From Karalla daura (taxonomy: Eukaryota; Chordata; Actinopteri; Chaetodontiformes; Leiognathidae), in assembly GCA_029224185.1 (NCBI GenBank), contig CM055189.1:26461957-26525956 (forward strand): 64,000 nucleotides of DNA. Direction: 5' to 3'. The notes beneath the pieces were generated by a model. The model saw only the letters and a program-made list of their open reading frames with translations. It was not told where the DNA came from and did not search any database. The translations under genes were made by a program, and so were the position numbers. Of this stretch, positions 60,652 to 64,000 are shown piece after piece. Position 1 is the stretch's first letter. Each line of letters opens with the position of its first letter.

Positions 60652-60664
60652 GGGGTCGGGGGGG
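60585..60664. repeat. (TG)n tract followed by poly-G
   Basis: TG repeats to about 60634, then a G run broken by one TC, upstream of the plk1 promoter. The Cys/Val/Gly-rich frames across it are not genes. Confidence 0.95.
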
Positions 60665-60973
60665 AATGTTTCTCCTTAACTTTCTACAGGTGCAGCACAT
60701 CCACTACGCACCTGCCGCGGATCATTCAATCAGTCCAATCAACGCAGCCCACGCTGTTTTTCCCCCAGACACGTCGCAAATGTCACGGCACGTATAAAAT
60801 GAAACCATTGCACACGCAACGATATGACAGAGCGATATAGCGACTATGCCACGTTCCTTCCACCACACGCCAGTCCGTCCACAAACAGCTCAGTTTAAAT
60901 CCCGGCAGAACTACTTTTCCCGTCAGTTGCTGCGGCTGAGCGACAAACAACCTCTACGCTTACTGGAATCCAG

Positions 60974-61433
60974 CCAATCACGACGCGGGATGAGACCTCC
61001 TCGCTTCGTGATAGGCTCTTTTCGTACCATCTTCCCAGGATGCATTGTTACTCCGCCTCTGAATTCAAATGTGGTGGACCAATCAGAGGGCTCGGTCTGG
61101 ACGGGCAGCAGTTTAAATGTGTGTCATATAGTACTAGCTTGGAGACTGGATCGAGAGCACCACGATCATCCGAGGAGCGTTCTGAGTTTACATTTTTTTC
61201 TTTTTTTCCCCCCCAGAGTTTTAATTTTTGTGGCCCTTGCGTTTCCCTCGGCGAATCGACGTTGTGCCGACGTTCGCGTTTAACTATCTGAGTTAAGGGT
61301 GGTTTGTGTTAGGTGGCCTGGCGTCGGTTGAGTTGGTGTTGGCACTGACTGCAGCTTTCATCGATCCTCAGCGGCTGTAGAGTATTTGGGCATTTCTCCA
61401 ACAGGCGCTGAAGGAAGGGCACAGTGCTTAGAA
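60974..61433 (+). promoter_or_regulatory. plk1 promoter and 5' UTR region with CCAAT and CHR-like motifs
   Basis: The 460 bp before the plk1 start hold two forward CCAAT boxes (60974-60978 and 61079-61083), a TTCAAA (inverted TTTGAA) at 61064-61069 and a TTTAAA at 61112-61117, 29 bp after the second CCAAT. CCAAT boxes upstream of a CHR element (TTTGAA or TTTAAA) are the usual arrangement in G2/M genes repressed by DREAM and activated by MuvB-FOXM1 and NF-Y. The transcription start is inferred, not seen. A further TTTAAA lies at 60894-60899. Confidence 0.55.
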
Positions 61434-63774
61434 ATGAGTGCAGGAGTTGCTAAACCATCGGCCATCGCCGACCCGTCGAACTGTGCTCTGCTGAAAGAGA
61501 TCCCCGACGTGCTGGTGGACTCCCGCACCATGAAGCGGTACGCCAGGGGAAGGTTCCTCGGTAAAGGTGGCTTCGCCAAATGTTTCGAGATCACCGATCT
61601 GGCGACCAAGCAGGTTTTCGCCGGGAAGATCGTGCCCAAGTCGAAGATCCTAAAGCAGCACCAGCGAGAGAAGATGACCTCGGAAATCGCCATTCACAAG
61701 AGCCTCAATCACCCCAACGTGGTCGGCTTTCACGGTTTTTTTGAAGACGACGACTTTATCTTCGTTGTCCTGGAAATCTGCAGGAGAAGGGTGAGTGTGT
61801 GTGTTGGTGCTAGTATATTGATCATAGTATGAGTAGTATCAGACGACGGTTAGCACAGCGGCCCCTCTCGTTCTCCTAGTAACTATGGAGGCAGCTCAGA
61901 CTGTGTGCTCAGCCGATAAGCACTTTAAAACGCAGGGTAATTCGCTGGTCCAGTGCAATTCGACAGTGTGTATGTGTGTTGCTTCGAGTCGTCTCTTTGT
62001 GCCCTGACGTCAGTCATCCTCTGGCCTCTTCCAGTCCTTGCTGGAGCTGCACAAGCGTCGCAAGGCTGTCACCGAGCCCGAGGCTCGCTACTTCATGACG
62101 CAGATGCTACAGGGGGTCCAGTACCTGCACAACAACCGGGTCATCCACAGAGACCTGAAGCTGGGCAACATCTTCCTCAACGACGACATGGAGGTCAAGA
62201 TAGGTGAGGGGATCCCTCCTGCTCCTCGACGGGCCCAGCCACATTTCCTGGGAAAGCAGACAAGCCTCTAGTGCAGTCACAATCAATTAAGGAGACCAAA
62301 CTTCAGTATTTTCCCATTACAAACTATTTTGAAACTAATTTACCAATTGTACGTAGTTTTGTTTGCTACACCTTTTTCTACCCATGCCAAGCCCGAAAAG
62401 GTATACATTCAGAACTCCGCATACGTGCCTCTATGCTCTATGATCAGTGGGAAAATGGAAACGAGTGTCCTGGAAGTTCGCATGCAGCGTCTCAATGGCT
62501 TCTCTCCTCTTGTCCAGGGGACTTCGGTTTAGCCACCAAGATTGAGTATGATGGCGAGAGGAAGAAGACCATGTGTGGGACGCCCAACTACATCGCCCCC
62601 GAAGTGCTGTGCAAGAAAGGCCACAGCTATGAGGTGGACATCTGGTCCCTGGGATGCATTCTGTAAGTCCGACAACGCACAAAAGGACATGTTTCTGCTG
62701 CTTTAAATCGAGAAACAAAAGACGCACGATCCAGCTCATCATCCGTGTTCCCCCAGGTACACTTTGTTGGTGGGCAGGCCCCCCTTTGAGACCTCCTGCC
62801 TGAAAGAGACCTACAACCGTATCAAGAAAAATTCCTACACCATCCCCATGGTAAACTAGCTAAAAGCGTCACATGTAGCTCCTTGGAAGTGCAGCATGTG
62901 TGTAACTATGTAACTAACTGTAACTATTTTTGACTCGCGCCCCCCCCCAGCACATCAACCCAGCAGCGGAGGCTCTGATCAAGCGGATGCTGCACTCGGA
63001 TCCCACCCAGAGGCCGACAGTCTCCGAGGTGCTGTCGGACAGTTTCTTCTCGTCCGGCTACATCCCCCCAGGCCTGCCCACGACGTGCCTCACCGTGCCG
63101 CCGCGCTTCTCCATTGCGCCCTCCACAGCCATGGAGCTCAACCAGAGGCGCCCGCTGACTGCCATCAACAACAAGGGTGACGATGCTAAAACTGCATGCT
63201 GAACTTAAGAACTTGACAGAACTTTTGGTTGCACAGGTCGCGAGTTCTGAACTATAGTCCGATAAGTGCCGCGTTAACCTGATGGTTTTCTCCTACCAGC
63301 AGGGTCAGAGGCAGTCGACGCAAGGGCTGAGCCTGAACAAAGGTGAGGAGTGCTTTGCTTTGCATATGTGAAGGAGCCCTTTCAAATATCAGGAATTGCA
63401 GGCATAGTTCAGTCTATGCCTGTCTACTACTCGAGATCTGTCTTTGTCTTGTTTCTCTAATTCTGTGACCGTTTCCGTGTAGTGATGCCAAGCCAGCAGA
63501 AAACCACTTAAACAGCCTGCTGCAGCAGCTCAACAGTCTCACCGCGGCCAAACCCTCGGAGAAGCCCGTCATCTTCCAGGGTGAGCGAGCCCCTCTCGGC
63601 TTAGTGCACGCATCCATTGGGTTTCAGCGTTGTGGCCCATCGTGGAGACGCCGAGGACCTTTCGTGTTTTTAATGCTTCTGCTTTTGTCTTTGAAGAGGA
63701 GGCAGAAGATCCTGCGTGTATTCCCATCTTTTGGATCAGCAAGTGGGTCGACTACTCGGACAAATATGGGTTGG
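61434..63774 (+). CDS. plk1: Polo-like kinase 1 (3' part beyond window)
   Basis: PLK1 is the mitotic Ser/Thr kinase that drives centrosome maturation, mitotic entry, kinetochore attachment and cytokinesis. Exons: 61434-61790, 62035-62203, 62518-62662, 62757-62850, 62951-63176, 63300-63342 (or from 63303), 63483-63580, 63697-63774. All phases agree. Visible kinase elements are the glycine loop GRFLGKGGFAKCF, Lys65 in AGK (human Lys82), the HRDLKLGN loop with Asp159, DFG with Asp177, and activation-loop Thr193 in KKTMCGTPNY (human Thr210). A destruction-box-like RRPL follows at the end of the kinase region. The last exon in view ends just after the FWISKWVDYSDKYG block at the start of polo box 1. 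The rest of the polo-box domain lies right of the window. The ATG chosen is the one giving a PLK1-length leader; an in-frame ATG 48 nt upstream is possible but gives an unrelated extension. Confidence 0.97.
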
Positions 63775-63928
63775 GTAAGAGATTTCAATCCAGACTTCAG
63801 CCATTCTGTGTCAGACTGAATTGGTTAAATTGGTAGAAATGAGTGCAGTTAAGGTTTCTGAAGGATTGTAATGCTACATGCAAACAGTTTTGATCCAACA
63901 GGGACAGCAACTCTTGTATCAACTAGAT

Positions 63929-64000
63929 CAGTGGTAGGTAACCTGTTCCACAAAGAGCTGCTGTGGCTGCAGGTTCGTGTTCCAACCAGGCAGCAGCACA
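63929..64000 (+). mobile_element. Palindromic MITE copy 3 (cut by window edge)
   Basis: It starts CAGTGGTAGGTAACCTGTTC and continues through the GCTGTGGCTGCAGGTT block and GTTCCAACCAGGCAGCA, matching the elements at 59869 and 9059. It lies in plk1 intron 8 and runs off the right edge. Confidence 0.8.

Noticed and set aside
60571..60840. Cys/Val/Gly-rich ORFs upstream of plk1
   Set aside because: Translation of TG and poly-G repeats, with no conserved domain in the remainder.
60846..61283. 145-codon ORF upstream of plk1
   Set aside because: It overlaps the promoter and probable 5' UTR, has no recognisable domain, and ends before the real start codon in another frame.

Overview
This window looks like nuclear DNA from a teleost fish. 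Four multi-exon vertebrate genes can be read with conserved exon phases, surrounded by long dinucleotide and tetranucleotide repeats and fish-type mobile elements (BEL/Pao, Ty3/Gypsy-like, R4/Dong-like, L2-like and L1-like LINEs, a SINE, Tc1, hAT and MITEs). No prokaryotic operon, CRISPR array or tRNA gene was seen. Most long open frames are shadows, repeats or transposon debris.

Layout. (1) 1046-24154, minus strand: ttyh3, a tweety-family membrane protein. Thirteen exons are present and join in frame to 510 residues; the last coding exon lies beyond the left edge. (2) 24155-30450: intergenic, with a CpG-rich block (about 25.33-26.12 kb, probably the ttyh3 promoter) and a decayed hAT transposon. 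(3) 31289-40820, minus strand: iqce, complete at 20 exons and 693 residues; its introns hold a SINE, a LINE tail, a Tc1 remnant and a MADF-domain ORF. (4) 40842-49725: intergenic, with the iqce promoter, an APE-type LINE, a broken BEL/Pao retrotransposon and a broken hAT/ZBED element. (5) 49726-56004, plus strand: a complete fascin (fscn1-like) gene of 5 exons and 496 residues; intron 4 carries an R4/Dong-like LINE. (6) 56005-61433: fascin 3' UTR, MITEs and the plk1 promoter. (7) 61434 to the right edge, plus strand: the first eight exons of plk1 (whole kinase domain and linker, start of the polo-box region).

The genes do not form one pathway. ttyh3 (membrane protein), iqce (ciliary base, Hedgehog signalling), fscn1 (actin bundling) and plk1 (mitotic kinase) are neighbours. 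iqce and ttyh3 are also adjacent and co-oriented at human 7p22.3, so that pair is conserved microsynteny. I found no convincing new biological system. The most notable unexplained items are a near-perfect 33-bp-stem hairpin in ttyh3 intron 2, a 795-bp foldback element with repeat-built arms, a palindromic MITE family present three times, a GC-AG intron in fascin, and an antisense MADF ORF inside iqce.
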